The translations under genes were made by a program, and so were the position numbers. Shown in pieces: positions 5,672 through 12,411 of a stretch of DNA of 13,301 bases. The stretch comes from an uncultured Muribaculaceae bacterium (GTDB lineage Bacteria; Bacteroidota; Bacteroidia; Bacteroidales; Muribaculaceae), in NCBI GenBank assembly GCA_910584125.1, contig CAJTXU010000047.1, positions 1 to 13,301 of the forward strand, read 5' to 3'. The notes beneath the pieces were generated by a model, which was given only the letters and a program-made list of their open reading frames with translations, had not been told where the DNA came from and made no database searches. Position 1 is the first letter of the stretch. Each line of letters starts with the position of its first letter.

Positions 5672-6748
5672 TTATTTCATGTTCGTCGCGAAGAATGTGG
5701 CAATCTGATTGAAGGGAATCTTCTCGAGATTGTCGTAGAGGTCGCAGTGATTGGCGTCGGCTACAATCAAGAGTTCCTTGTTGTTGCCGTGCAGTTTTGA
5801 AAAGGCGGTTTTGCCCATATAGAGCGAGTGGGCTTTCTCGCCGTGCACCACCATGACGGCGTTGCGTATCTCGCCCGCGCGGCTGAGCAACGGGAAATTG
5901 ATGAACGGCAGATTGGACGTGAAGTTCCAGCCGTCGGTCGAGTTGCCCGAGCGGGGATGATATCCGCGCGGCGTCTTGTAGTAGGCGTAATATTCCTTTA
6001 CGAACTGCGGCGCGTCGGCTGGAAGCGGGTCGACCACGCCTCCGGCTCGTCTGTAGGAACCGTTGCGGTAATCCTCGGTGCGCTGCGCTGTCATAGCCTC
6101 CAGCATCTTGTAGCGGGCGTCCGGATTGTCGTTGGCATCGAAATAGCCGTTGGAAGTACATCGGCTGATGTCGTACATCGTGGACGCGACGGTCGCCTTG
6201 ATGCGGGGGTCGTTGGCGGCTGCGTTGATGGCGAACCCCCCGAATCCGCAGATTCCGAGTATGCCTATGCGGTCGGCATCCACGTCAGGCTGGACCGACA
6301 GAAAATCGACGGCAGCCGAGAAATCCTCGGTGTTGATGTCTGGTGAGGCCACGCAGCGGGGCATTCCTCCGCTCTCGCCGGTGAACGAGGGGTCGAAGGC
6401 GATTGTCAGAAAACCACGCTCGGCGAGTTGCTGGGCATATAGTCCGCTCGACTGCTCCTTCACCGCGCCGAACGGTCCGCTGACAGCGATTGCCGGAAGT
6501 TTGCCCTCGGCACCTTTGGGTTTGTACATGTCGGCTGCGAGCGTCACGCCGTAACGGTTCACGAACGTCACCTTGCGATGCTCCACCTTGTCGCTCTTGG
6601 GGAATGTCTTGTCCCATTCCTGTGTCAGCTGCAGCTGCTCCGCCGGAGCCAGCGATGTGACTCTGTTGGGATTATCCATATCTTGAGAATTTACGGGGGC
6701 AGTGATTGATGCCATGCATAAGACTGCCGCCATGATTGTTTTGTTCAT
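5672..6748 (-). CDS. Exported alpha/beta hydrolase with Cys nucleophile
   Basis: The 358-residue protein starts with a Sec signal peptide (MNKTIMAAVLCMASITAPVNSQ), so it should be periplasmic or exported. The body is an alpha/beta hydrolase. The strand and oxyanion region is PAIAVSGPFGAVKEQ (85-99), the nucleophile elbow is GILGICGFGG (162-171), and the late segments are VVHGEKAHS (300-308) and VADANHCDLYDN (329-340). The elbow carries Cys167 instead of the usual Ser, as in dienelactone hydrolases. The likely His is H334 and the acid is probably E304. The protein belongs with the YcjY/dienelactone-hydrolase-like group often found near AraC regulators and aldo/keto reductases. It is divergent from the araC gene at 6891 and is presumably controlled by it. 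Its downstream partners are now separated from it by the IS relic. Confidence 0.9.
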   Translation of the reverse strand: MNKTIMAAVLCMASITAPVNSQDMDNPNRVTSLAPAEQLQLTQEWDKTFPKSDKVEHRKVTFVNRYGVTLAADMYKPKGAEGKLPAIAVSGPFGAVKEQSSGLYAQQLAERGFLTIAFDPSFTGESGGMPRCVASPDINTEDFSAAVDFLSVQPDVDADRIGILGICGFGGFAINAAANDPRIKATVASTMYDISRCTSNGYFDANDNPDARYKMLEAMTAQRTEDYRNGSYRRAGGVVDPLPADAPQFVKEYYAYYKTPRGYHPRSGNSTDGWNFTSNLPFINFPLLSRAGEIRNAVMVVHGEKAHSLYMGKTAFSKLHGNNKELLIVADANHCDLYDNLEKIPFNQIATFFATNMK

Positions 6749-6784
6749 GTTTTGAAAATTTGGTTTCAGTTATCTTTCCGGATG

Positions 6785-6792
6785 CAAAATTA
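6785..6792 (-). promoter_or_regulatory. Promoter -7 box of the hydrolase gene
   Basis: On the minus strand this reads TAATTTTG, followed by CAtCCGGAAAG. It matches TAnnTTTG and gives a start near 6778 and a leader of about 30 nt before the ATG at 6748. The downstream bases resemble the mdh promoter (TTTGCAAACGGAAAG) and the CMD/cupin promoter. Confidence 0.65.
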
Positions 6793-6878
6793 GGAACATT
6801 CCTGCCGATGGGGCTACCTGAATTGCGGCTGTGCTTACCATTGTTCGGAATGGAGATGGAAATCCGGTTTTTTATTCT

Positions 6879-6886
6879 TAAATTTG
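6879..6886 (+). promoter_or_regulatory. Promoter -7 box of araC, very close to its ATG
   Basis: TAAATTTG matches the -7 consensus and ends only 4 nt before the ATG at 6891. With the usual spacing, transcription would start at or just inside the start codon, so the mRNA may be leaderless. Divergent from the hydrolase promoter at 6785-6792; the 86 bp between the two boxes is where an AraC operator would be expected. Confidence 0.5.
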
Positions 6887-6890
6887 CAAC

Positions 6891-7802
6891 ATGGAAAATA
6901 CGAAAATCATAAGATTGGACTCGATAGACGCCTATAACCGGCTGTACGGGCTGACGACCTGTCATCCGTTGGTCACTGTCATCGATCTCAAGAAAGCTAC
7001 AAGACGTTTCGACAGGCTGACGATGGATTACGGTGTCTATGCCCTGTTCCTGAAGAACGGGGTGAACTGCACGATTAAATACGGTCGGGAATACTATGAC
7101 TATCAGGAAGGCACGGTGGTATGCTTCTCTCCCGGCCAGGTCATCGATGTCGACACCACCGGCGAGCCTATCGCGCCCGATGTGGTCGGCCTGATGTTTC
7201 ATCCCGACCTCATCTGCGGCACTCCGCTTGCCGACAAAATCAACGGTTTCGGATATTTCCGCTATGCGCAGAAAGAGGCCTTGCATCTCTCAGACAAGGA
7301 GAGGGCGATCTTTCTGGACTGCCTCGATAAAATCAGAGATGAGACCGAACATCCTGTCGACACGCATTCCGCCGACCTTATCTCGGCCAACATTCAGGTG
7401 TTGCTCGAATACCTCAGCCGATTCTACGACCGCCAGTTCATCACACGTCATAAGGTCAACTCGTCGGTAGTGGCCAATTTCGAGAAACTGTTGGATGAGA
7501 TATATTCGGGAAAGACAGCGCTGACAGAGGTCCCGAGGGTATCGTACTTCGCCGAGAGGGCCAATCTTTCGCCCGGGTATTTCGGCGACCTTATAAAACG
7601 GGAGACAGGAAGAACGCCGCAGGAAATCATTTCGTTGCGGATCATAGCCGAGGCCAAGCGCCGCCTGGCGGCCACCGACAATGACATCAGCGTCATAGCC
7701 TACGACCTCGGATTCCAGTATCCGCAACATTTCTCACGCCTCTTCAAGCGCGTGACCGGCAAGAGTCCGAGCGCGTTCAGAGACGAATATCTCAACAACT
7801 GA
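6891..7802 (+). CDS. AraC-family transcriptional regulator
   Basis: The 303-residue protein has an N-terminal sensor region (about 1-170) with the cupin-like stretch EYYDYQEGTVVCFSPGQVIDV (67-87), which is typical of AraC effector domains. A helical linker follows (LLEYLSRFYDRQF, 171-183), then a C-terminal pair of helix-turn-helix motifs: SYFAERANLSPGYFGDLIKR (218-237) and ISVIAYDLGFQYPQHFSRLF (266-285), ending GKSPSAFRDEY. Regulators of this type are regularly found next to reductase, CMD-cupin and hydrolase genes in Bacteroidetes. It is divergent from the exported hydrolase and is the only intact regulator here, so it probably controls the block. The remnant at 1399-1803 is a second, diverged member of the same family. 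The ligand is unknown. Confidence 0.93.
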   Translation: MENTKIIRLDSIDAYNRLYGLTTCHPLVTVIDLKKATRRFDRLTMDYGVYALFLKNGVNCTIKYGREYYDYQEGTVVCFSPGQVIDVDTTGEPIAPDVVGLMFHPDLICGTPLADKINGFGYFRYAQKEALHLSDKERAIFLDCLDKIRDETEHPVDTHSADLISANIQVLLEYLSRFYDRQFITRHKVNSSVVANFEKLLDEIYSGKTALTEVPRVSYFAERANLSPGYFGDLIKRETGRTPQEIISLRIIAEAKRRLAATDNDISVIAYDLGFQYPQHFSRLFKRVTGKSPSAFRDEYLNN

Positions 7803-7816
7803 TGACAATAACATTA

Positions 7817-7915
7817 TTTCCCGGGATTCTCGAGGTGCTCGAGGTGCTCGAGTTTCCCGGGGTTCTCGAGAATCTCGAGGTTCACGAAAATCTCGGGAAT
7901 CTCGGGTTGCACGAT
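7817..7915. repeat. 9-bp-period tandem array with palindromic cores
   Basis: Eleven contiguous 9-bp units, starting at 7817 and every 9 bp to 7915, fit the pattern NNT/G followed by a six-base core. In most units the core is a perfect palindrome: CTCGAG in five units and CCCGGG in two, with two further CTCGGG units. Two units, the eighth and eleventh, are degenerate (CACGAA and CACGAT). Units 1 and 5 are identical, 3 and 4 are identical, and 9 and 10 are identical. Adjacent units can pair with each other, for example GATTCTCGAG (7825-7834) with CTCGAGAATC (7865-7874). It fills the gap between the convergent 3' ends of araC and radA, so bidirectional termination is possible. The function is unknown. 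Confidence 0.85.
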
Positions 7916-8004
7916 TAGCGCGAGGTGCCCGTAGGGCCGAGGGGTCGGAGTCCGTTGCAGTGCGGATAGTCGCTGCAACCCCAGAATTCCCGGCCTTGCT
8001 TCGG
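7915..8004 (-). pseudogene. Half of a topoisomerase-type zinc ribbon, in frame after radA
   Basis: Immediately after the radA TAG stop the same frame stays open for 29 codons to TAA at 7915-7917. It encodes PKQGREFWGCSDYPHCNG and then LRPLGPTGTSR. The segment G.EFWGCS.YP.C is the second half of a C4 topoisomerase-type zinc ribbon. The first CxxC half is absent, so it cannot form the usual zinc site alone. It is probably the 3' remnant of a lost gene. A C-terminal extension of RadA made by readthrough of TAG is a less likely alternative. Confidence 0.5.
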
Positions 8005-9372
8005 CTATTCGAAGAGCGATCGGAACATGTCGGTGACTTTCGACACCTCGACGATGTGGATGCTGAACTTGTCTTTCACACCTTTGAGGTTGCCTTTCGG
8101 GATGTAGATGGTCTCGAAACCGAGTTTCTCGGCCTCGGCCACTCGCTGCTCTACCCGCGTCACGGTGCGTATCTCGCCCGATAGACCCACCTCGCCGACG
8201 AAGGCCGTGCGCCTCGGGATGGTGACGTCGAAGTTCGACGACATCACCGCCGCCACAACGGCCAGGTCAATGGCAGGGTCAACAACCTTCAGGCCGCCGG
8301 CCATGTTTAGGAAGACGTCCTTGGCCCCAAGCTTGAAGCGCGCCCGCTTCTCAAGCACGGCCAGCAGCATGTTGAGCCGCCGCTGGTCGAAACCGGTCAC
8401 CGAACGCTGCGGCGTACCGTAGGCGGCCGACGACACCAGCGCCTGCACCTCGACCATGAACGGCCGCGCACCTTCCACCGTGACGCCAATCGCGATGCCG
8501 CTCATCTCCTCGTCGCGGTTTTCCGACAACAGCATCTCCGACGGGTTCTTAACCTCGCGCAGGCCGCGCTGCACCATCTCGTAGATACCGATCTCGGACG
8601 TCGAACCGAACCGGTTCTTGATCGAACGCAGAATGCGGTAGAGATACTGCCGGTCGCCCTCGAACTGCAGCACCGTGTCGACGATGTGCTCGAGCACCTT
8701 CGGACCCGCTATCGCGCCGTCCTTGTTGATATGGCCCACGAGTATCACCGGCACGTTCGACTCCTTGGCATACCGGAGCAACGCCGCCGCACACTCGCGC
8801 ACCTGCGATACGCTACCCGCCGCCGACTCAATGTCGGCCGAGCAGATGGTCTGTATCGAATCGACCACCAACAGCTCGGGCTTCACGTTCTCAATATGGG
8901 TGAATATCGCGTCGAGGCTCGTCTCGCAGAGGATGAACGTATTGTCCGACACCTTGCCCAGACGGTCGGCACGCAGCTTCAGCTGCGAGGCCGACTCCTC
9001 GCCCGAAACGTAGAGGATGCGCCGGTTGCGGATCGAGAGGATGTTCTGCAACAGCAGCGTCGACTTGCCGATGCCCGGTTCGCCGCCGATCAGCGTCAGA
9101 CTGCCGGCCACGAGGCCGCCGCCGAGCACACGGTTGAGCTCTTCCGACGGCATGTGCACGCGCTGCTCGTCGCCCACCTCTATATCCGACAGACGCACCG
9201 GCGCCGTGCTCTTCACCAGCCGTCCCTTGGACGACCGCGTGCTCGCCACACTCACCTTCTCCTCCACCATCGTGTTCCACTCCCCGCACCCGGGGCACCT
9301 TCCCAGCCACTTGGCCGAGTCGTATCCGCAGCTCGTGCAGACCCATGCCGTCTTAGTCTTCGCTGATGCCAT
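8005..9372 (-). CDS. radA: DNA repair protein RadA
   Basis: RadA is a RecA-like, DnaB-type hexameric ATPase that processes recombination intermediates and drives branch migration. Starting at the ATG at 9372 gives 455 residues, the usual length, with the N-terminal C4 zinc finger at once in place: C12, C15, C26 and C29 in VCTSCGYDSAKWLGRCPGCG. The frame is open further upstream but that part resembles nothing. Walker A is GGEPGIGKST (96-105), Walker B is LLVVDSIQT (168-176), and the RadA-specific KNRFG motif is at 252-256. The C-terminal Lon-protease-like domain follows (about 285-455; VGEVGLSGEIRTV at 392-404) and is non-proteolytic in RadA. The gene is divergent from mdh. A GC-rich hairpin (9389-9409) lies in its leader. 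Confidence 0.97.
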   Translation of the reverse strand: MASAKTKTAWVCTSCGYDSAKWLGRCPGCGEWNTMVEEKVSVASTRSSKGRLVKSTAPVRLSDIEVGDEQRVHMPSEELNRVLGGGLVAGSLTLIGGEPGIGKSTLLLQNILSIRNRRILYVSGEESASQLKLRADRLGKVSDNTFILCETSLDAIFTHIENVKPELLVVDSIQTICSADIESAAGSVSQVRECAAALLRYAKESNVPVILVGHINKDGAIAGPKVLEHIVDTVLQFEGDRQYLYRILRSIKNRFGSTSEIGIYEMVQRGLREVKNPSEMLLSENRDEEMSGIAIGVTVEGARPFMVEVQALVSSAAYGTPQRSVTGFDQRRLNMLLAVLEKRARFKLGAKDVFLNMAGGLKVVDPAIDLAVVAAVMSSNFDVTIPRRTAFVGEVGLSGEIRTVTRVEQRVAEAEKLGFETIYIPKGNLKGVKDKFSIHIVEVSKVTDMFRSLFE

Positions 9373-9388
9373 AATGATTGTCGTCGAT

Positions 9389-9409
9389 GCCGCCCGGGAC
9401 CCCGGCGGC
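9389..9409 (-). promoter_or_regulatory. GC-rich hairpin in the radA leader
   Basis: GCCGCC (9389-9394) pairs with GGCGGC (9404-9409) around a 9-nt loop that itself contains CCCGGG. It ends 16 nt before the radA start codon and lies downstream of the predicted promoter, so it would be in the mRNA leader and could affect translation. Confidence 0.35.
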
Positions 9410-9467
9410 GACACGTCAGAAAACGGCGCCGGAGGCCTGCGACTGAAAAAATTTTTAAATATTGGCA

Positions 9468-9475
9468 CAAATTTA
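9468..9475 (-). promoter_or_regulatory. Possible promoter -7 box of radA
   Basis: On the minus strand this reads TAAATTTG, matching TAnnTTTG. Transcription would start near 9461, giving a leader of about 90 nt. No clear -33 TTTG is seen at the expected distance. It lies only 23 bp from the mdh box on the other strand, so the two promoters are back to back. Confidence 0.5.
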
Positions 9476-9498
9476 CGATAAATTTTGAAAATAATCCT

Positions 9499-9506
9499 TA
9501 TATTTG
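9499..9506 (+). promoter_or_regulatory. Promoter -7 box of mdh
   Basis: TATATTTG matches TAnnTTTG and continues as CAAACGGAAAG, resembling the hydrolase promoter. The predicted start is near 9513, so the leader before the ATG at 9620 would be about 105 nt. No strong -33 element is visible. Confidence 0.6.
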
Positions 9507-9619
9507 CAAACGGAAAGAACAAAATTTCGCCCGAAGCATTATAAATGTCGGAAGGCGAACAACATATCCGCCTGAAAATCAAAAGAAAAATATCATAACC
9601 CAAACTTTTGAACACAACT

Positions 9620-10633
9620 ATGAATTACTTAACCGATGAAAAGCTGCTCATCGTGGGAGCAGCCGGAATGATTGGCAGCAACATGGCCCAGACGGCCATC
9701 ATGATGCGCCTTACCCCCAACATCTGCCTCTACGACCCCTACGTGAAGGGTCTTGAAGGTGTGGCAGAGGAACTCCTGCAGTGTGGCTTCGACGGTCTGA
9801 ACCTGACGTTCACCGACGACATCGAGAAGGCGTTCACCGGCGCCAAATACATCGTTTCGTCGGGCGGAGCACCCCGTAAGGCCGGAATGACCCGCGAGGA
9901 CCTCCTCGCCGGTAACTGCAAGATCGCCGAGGACTTCGGCAAGAACGTACGCCAGTACTGCCCCGACGTGAAGCACATCGTCGTGATCTTCAACCCCGCC
10001 GACATCACGGGTCTCGTGACTCTGCTCTACTCGGGCGTGAAGCCCAGCTGCGTGACGACTCTCGCCGCCCTCGACAGCACACGTCTGCGCAACGAGCTCG
10101 CGAAGTACTTCAAGATCTGCCCCGACAAGGTGGTCAACGCCCGCACATACGGCGGCCACGGCGAGCAGATGGCAGTATTCGCATCGACAGTGCTCGTTGA
10201 CGGCAAGCCCCTCACCGAGCTCATCGAGACCGGCGCGATCCCCGAGAAAGACTGGGAAGACCTCAAGGTGCGCGTCATCCAGGGAGGCAAGAACATCATC
10301 GAGCTCCGCGGCCGCAGCTCGTTCCAGAGCCCCGCATACCTCTCGATCGAGATGATCGCTGCCGCCATGGGCGGTCCGGCCTTCAAGTGGCCCGCAGGCG
10401 TTTACGTCAACGACGACAAGTTCCACAACATCATGATGGCCATGGAGACCGTCATCACCAAAGACGGCGTGACATTCAAGCCCGTCAACGGAACCGCCAA
10501 GGAGCAGGCCGAACTCGAGGAGAGCTACAAGCACCTCTGCACTCTCCGCGATGAGGTGATTTCGCTCGGCATCATGCCTCCCATCGACAAGTGGGGCGAG
10601 CTCAACCCCTATCTGCTCGAGAAGACCGTCTGA
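9620..10633 (+). CDS. mdh: Malate dehydrogenase
   Basis: The enzyme interconverts malate and oxaloacetate with NAD(H) in the cytoplasm; in anaerobic Bacteroidales it serves the reductive branch toward fumarate and succinate. I start at the ATG at 9620 (MNYLTDEKLLIVGAAGMIG, 337 residues). A TTG 12 bp upstream has no merit. The Rossmann motif is GAAGMIG (13-19), with an acidic residue at D39 at the end of the second strand (CLYDPY). The active-site loop SGGAPRKAGMTRED (81-94) holds Arg86 and Arg92. IFNPADITG (123-131) has NPAD where many homologues have NPVD. LDSTRL (151-156) gives Arg156, and YGGHGEQM (177-184) gives the catalytic His180. Codons favour C in third position strongly, as expected for a highly expressed gene. 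It is a single-gene unit closed by a strong terminator. Confidence 0.96.
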   Translation: MNYLTDEKLLIVGAAGMIGSNMAQTAIMMRLTPNICLYDPYVKGLEGVAEELLQCGFDGLNLTFTDDIEKAFTGAKYIVSSGGAPRKAGMTREDLLAGNCKIAEDFGKNVRQYCPDVKHIVVIFNPADITGLVTLLYSGVKPSCVTTLAALDSTRLRNELAKYFKICPDKVVNARTYGGHGEQMAVFASTVLVDGKPLTELIETGAIPEKDWEDLKVRVIQGGKNIIELRGRSSFQSPAYLSIEMIAAAMGGPAFKWPAGVYVNDDKFHNIMMAMETVITKDGVTFKPVNGTAKEQAELEESYKHLCTLRDEVISLGIMPPIDKWGELNPYLLEKTV

Positions 10634-10663
10634 CGGTCTGACCGACACATCGACAATCTCACG

Positions 10664-10694
10664 GGCGCGCGGATTTCTTTCCGCGCGCCTTTTT
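10664..10694 (+). terminator. Intrinsic terminator of mdh
   Basis: A 10-bp GC-rich stem, GGCGCGCGGA (10664-10673) with 10680-10689, a 6-nt loop and a run of five T. It starts 30 nt after the mdh stop. Confidence 0.93.
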
Positions 10695-10711
10695 AAAATT
10701 CACTCTGAAAT

Positions 10712-10742
10712 TTTGTCGGTTGGATTTATTGTTGTAAATTTG
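10712..10742 (+). promoter_or_regulatory. Canonical Bacteroidetes promoter of the rpn gene
   Basis: The -33 element TTTG (10712-10715) and the -7 element TAAATTTG (10735-10742) are separated by 19 bp, a textbook match to the Bacteroidetes primary sigma factor. The start is predicted near 10749, about 45 nt before the ATG at 10795. Confidence 0.8.
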
Positions 10743-10794
10743 CATAAACAGACGCAGCTGTCACCTACATCCATATTTACCGCCAATAGCGATT

Positions 10795-11751
10795 ATGATC
10801 AAGACTCCTTTCATCAACCTCCGCACCGACTTCGGATTCAAGCGTCTTTTCGCATCCGAAAAGAGAAAGCATATCCTCATCCGGTTTCTGAACGCCCTCC
10901 TCGGCGACGTCATGACCGTCACCGATGTCGAACTGCGGAACTCCGAGCATCAGCCCGACACCCCGGACGGCAAGCGCATCATCTACGATGTGTTCTTCAA
11001 GTCAGACATAAAGATCGGTGATGCCCATGACCCCTGGATGGAACGTCACCGTAAGTTCGCCAAGGCTCTGAAACTCGAATACGGCGACAGTATCAGTCAT
11101 CATTTCATCCTGGAGATGCAGAACCTCAACCAGCCTCCATTCGAAGAGAGACTGCTTTTCTACAGCGCGAGGGAGATTTCAGGCCAGGGACGTGCCGGGG
11201 GCGCGTATCTGTTCAATCCGGTGGTGACGATCGCCATAACCAACTTCAACTTCGCGCATCTCAAGCCGGCGCTCAAGCATGACTTCAGACTCTCCGACAG
11301 CAAGACAGGGGAAGTGCTGACCGAGAAGCTCCGCATCTTGTTGCTGTCGCTCGTAGAGGTCAAGGATTGGGATGAATGCGAAACAGAACTCGAACGAATG
11401 TTGTTCTTAATAAAAAACATGGACAAGATGGACAAGGAAAGCAAGGCCTACAAATGCAGGGCATACGACGAAGTGTTCGAGGCGGCCGACTCGACCATGT
11501 TGGCTTGCGAGGATACCGTCGCCTATGAGAGAGACCTCCGGAAACTTGAGGAGATGAACGCCGGCGCGCTCTACGCCGCCGTAGTTGCACGAGAAGAAGG
11601 TAGAGAAGAAGGTAGAGAAGAAGGCATTGAGATTGGAAGCAACAAAATTATCAGGCAATTTTACGCCGGAGGCTTTTCATGCGAAACCATCGCCGACACC
11701 CTTTGCCTCCCGCTCTCTGAAATAAAGAGAATACTCGGCGTACAGGTCTAA
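10795..11751 (+). CDS. Rpn family recombination-promoting nuclease / putative transposase (PD-(D/E)XK)
   Basis: The 318-residue protein matches the Rpn/PDDEXK_2 family: endonucleases related to the E. coli Rpn (YhgA-like) proteins, often labelled transposase. The N-terminal signature is PFINLRTDFGFKRLF (5-19, D12), followed by FLNALLGD, the core Asp in RIIYDVFF (D65) and the catalytic FILEMQN (E107, Q109). Then come the typical ERLLFYSAREISGQG and FNPVVTIAITNF. About 30 residues lie between D65 and the ExQ motif that most relatives seem to lack. The C-terminus has three REEG repeats encoded by a 12-bp tandem repeat, and a short helix-turn-helix-like end (FSCETIADTLCLPLSEIKRIL). It has its own promoter and ends 8 nt before rsmG, so rsmG may be co-transcribed with it. 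Confidence 0.9.
   Translation: MIKTPFINLRTDFGFKRLFASEKRKHILIRFLNALLGDVMTVTDVELRNSEHQPDTPDGKRIIYDVFFKSDIKIGDAHDPWMERHRKFAKALKLEYGDSISHHFILEMQNLNQPPFEERLLFYSAREISGQGRAGGAYLFNPVVTIAITNFNFAHLKPALKHDFRLSDSKTGEVLTEKLRILLLSLVEVKDWDECETELERMLFLIKNMDKMDKESKAYKCRAYDEVFEAADSTMLACEDTVAYERDLRKLEEMNAGALYAAVVAREEGREEGREEGIEIGSNKIIRQFYAGGFSCETIADTLCLPLSEIKRILGVQV
11590..11625 (+). repeat. 12-bp tandem repeat inside rpn
   Basis: Three 12-bp units (11590-11601, 11602-11613 and 11614-11625), nearly identical and based on agagaagaaggt, encode REEG three times. Being a multiple of three, expansion or contraction would change the charged helix length without shifting the frame. Confidence 0.85.
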
Positions 11752-11759
11752 AGCTCGTC

Positions 11760-12386
11760 ATGATAGAAACAATCGAGAAATATTTCCCGGAACTCACCGA
11801 GACGCAGCGCGCGCAGTTCGAGACGATGATGCGCCTCTATCCCGAATGGAACGCCCGCATCAACGTAATCTCGCGCCGCGACATCGACAACCTGGAGGTG
11901 AACCACATCCTCCACTCGCTGGCCATCGCGAAGTTCATCAGGTTCACTCCCGGCACGCGCGTGCTTGATTTCGGCACGGGAGGCGGCTTCCCGGGCCTGC
12001 CGCTCGCCGTGATGTTCCCCGAAGTGTCGTTCCACCTCGTTGACCGCACGGGCAAGAAGATACGCGTGGCCACTGAGATCGCCGAGGCCTGCGGCCTGCG
12101 CAACGTGACGTTCCGCCACGGCGACGTGGCCGAATGCCGCGACAAGTTCGACTTCGTGGTGAGCCGCGCCGTGATGCCCCAGCCCGACCTGCTCAAGATC
12201 TGCCGCCGCAACATCGGCACCGAGCAGCGCAACGCCCTGCCCAACGGACTGATCACCCTCAAGGGGGGCGAGCTCGGTCAGGAGCTACGCGGACTGCGCG
12301 AGTCGGAGGTCGTGGCGGTGAACAATTGGTTCGGCGAGGAGTTCTTTAAAGAGAAAAGCGTCGTGTACACGCCCGCTGCAGGCTGA
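11760..12386 (+). CDS. rsmG: 16S rRNA (guanine-527-N7)-methyltransferase RsmG
   Basis: RsmG (GidB) uses S-adenosylmethionine to methylate N7 of G527 in the 530 loop of 16S rRNA; in other bacteria its loss gives low-level streptomycin resistance. The 208-residue protein has the usual length. The N-terminal helices carry LYPEWNARINVISRRD (26-41) and NHILHSLAI (48-56). The SAM-binding motif is RVLDFGTGGGFPGLPLA (67-83), followed by FHLVDRTGKK (91-100) and the late motif DFVVSRAVMP (131-140). It is 8 nt downstream of rpn and 25 nt upstream of the MBL-fold gene, all on the same strand. Confidence 0.96.
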   Translation: MIETIEKYFPELTETQRAQFETMMRLYPEWNARINVISRRDIDNLEVNHILHSLAIAKFIRFTPGTRVLDFGTGGGFPGLPLAVMFPEVSFHLVDRTGKKIRVATEIAEACGLRNVTFRHGDVAECRDKFDFVVSRAVMPQPDLLKICRRNIGTEQRNALPNGLITLKGGELGQELRGLRESEVVAVNNWFGEEFFKEKSVVYTPAAG

Positions 12387-12411
12387 CACGGCATCAAGCA
12401 CAGACACGGAC

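Noticed and set aside
7817..7915. CRISPR array
   Set aside because: The units are 9 bp with no unique spacers, far below CRISPR repeat and spacer lengths, and no cas gene is present.
9373..9615. An 81-codon N-terminal extension of radA
   Set aside because: The frame is open upstream, but the translated part is unlike RadA, crosses both predicted promoters, and the ATG at 9372 gives the normal N-terminus just before the zinc finger.
9629..10648. A long minus-strand open frame (about 339 codons) opposite mdh
   Set aside because: It mirrors the strongly C-biased third positions of mdh, has no recognisable domain, and the plus strand is unmistakably malate dehydrogenase.
10795..11751. Rpn gene as a true insertion sequence
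   Set aside because: No terminal inverted repeats or target duplications were seen around it; it has its own chromosomal-type promoter and is better treated as a resident nuclease gene.
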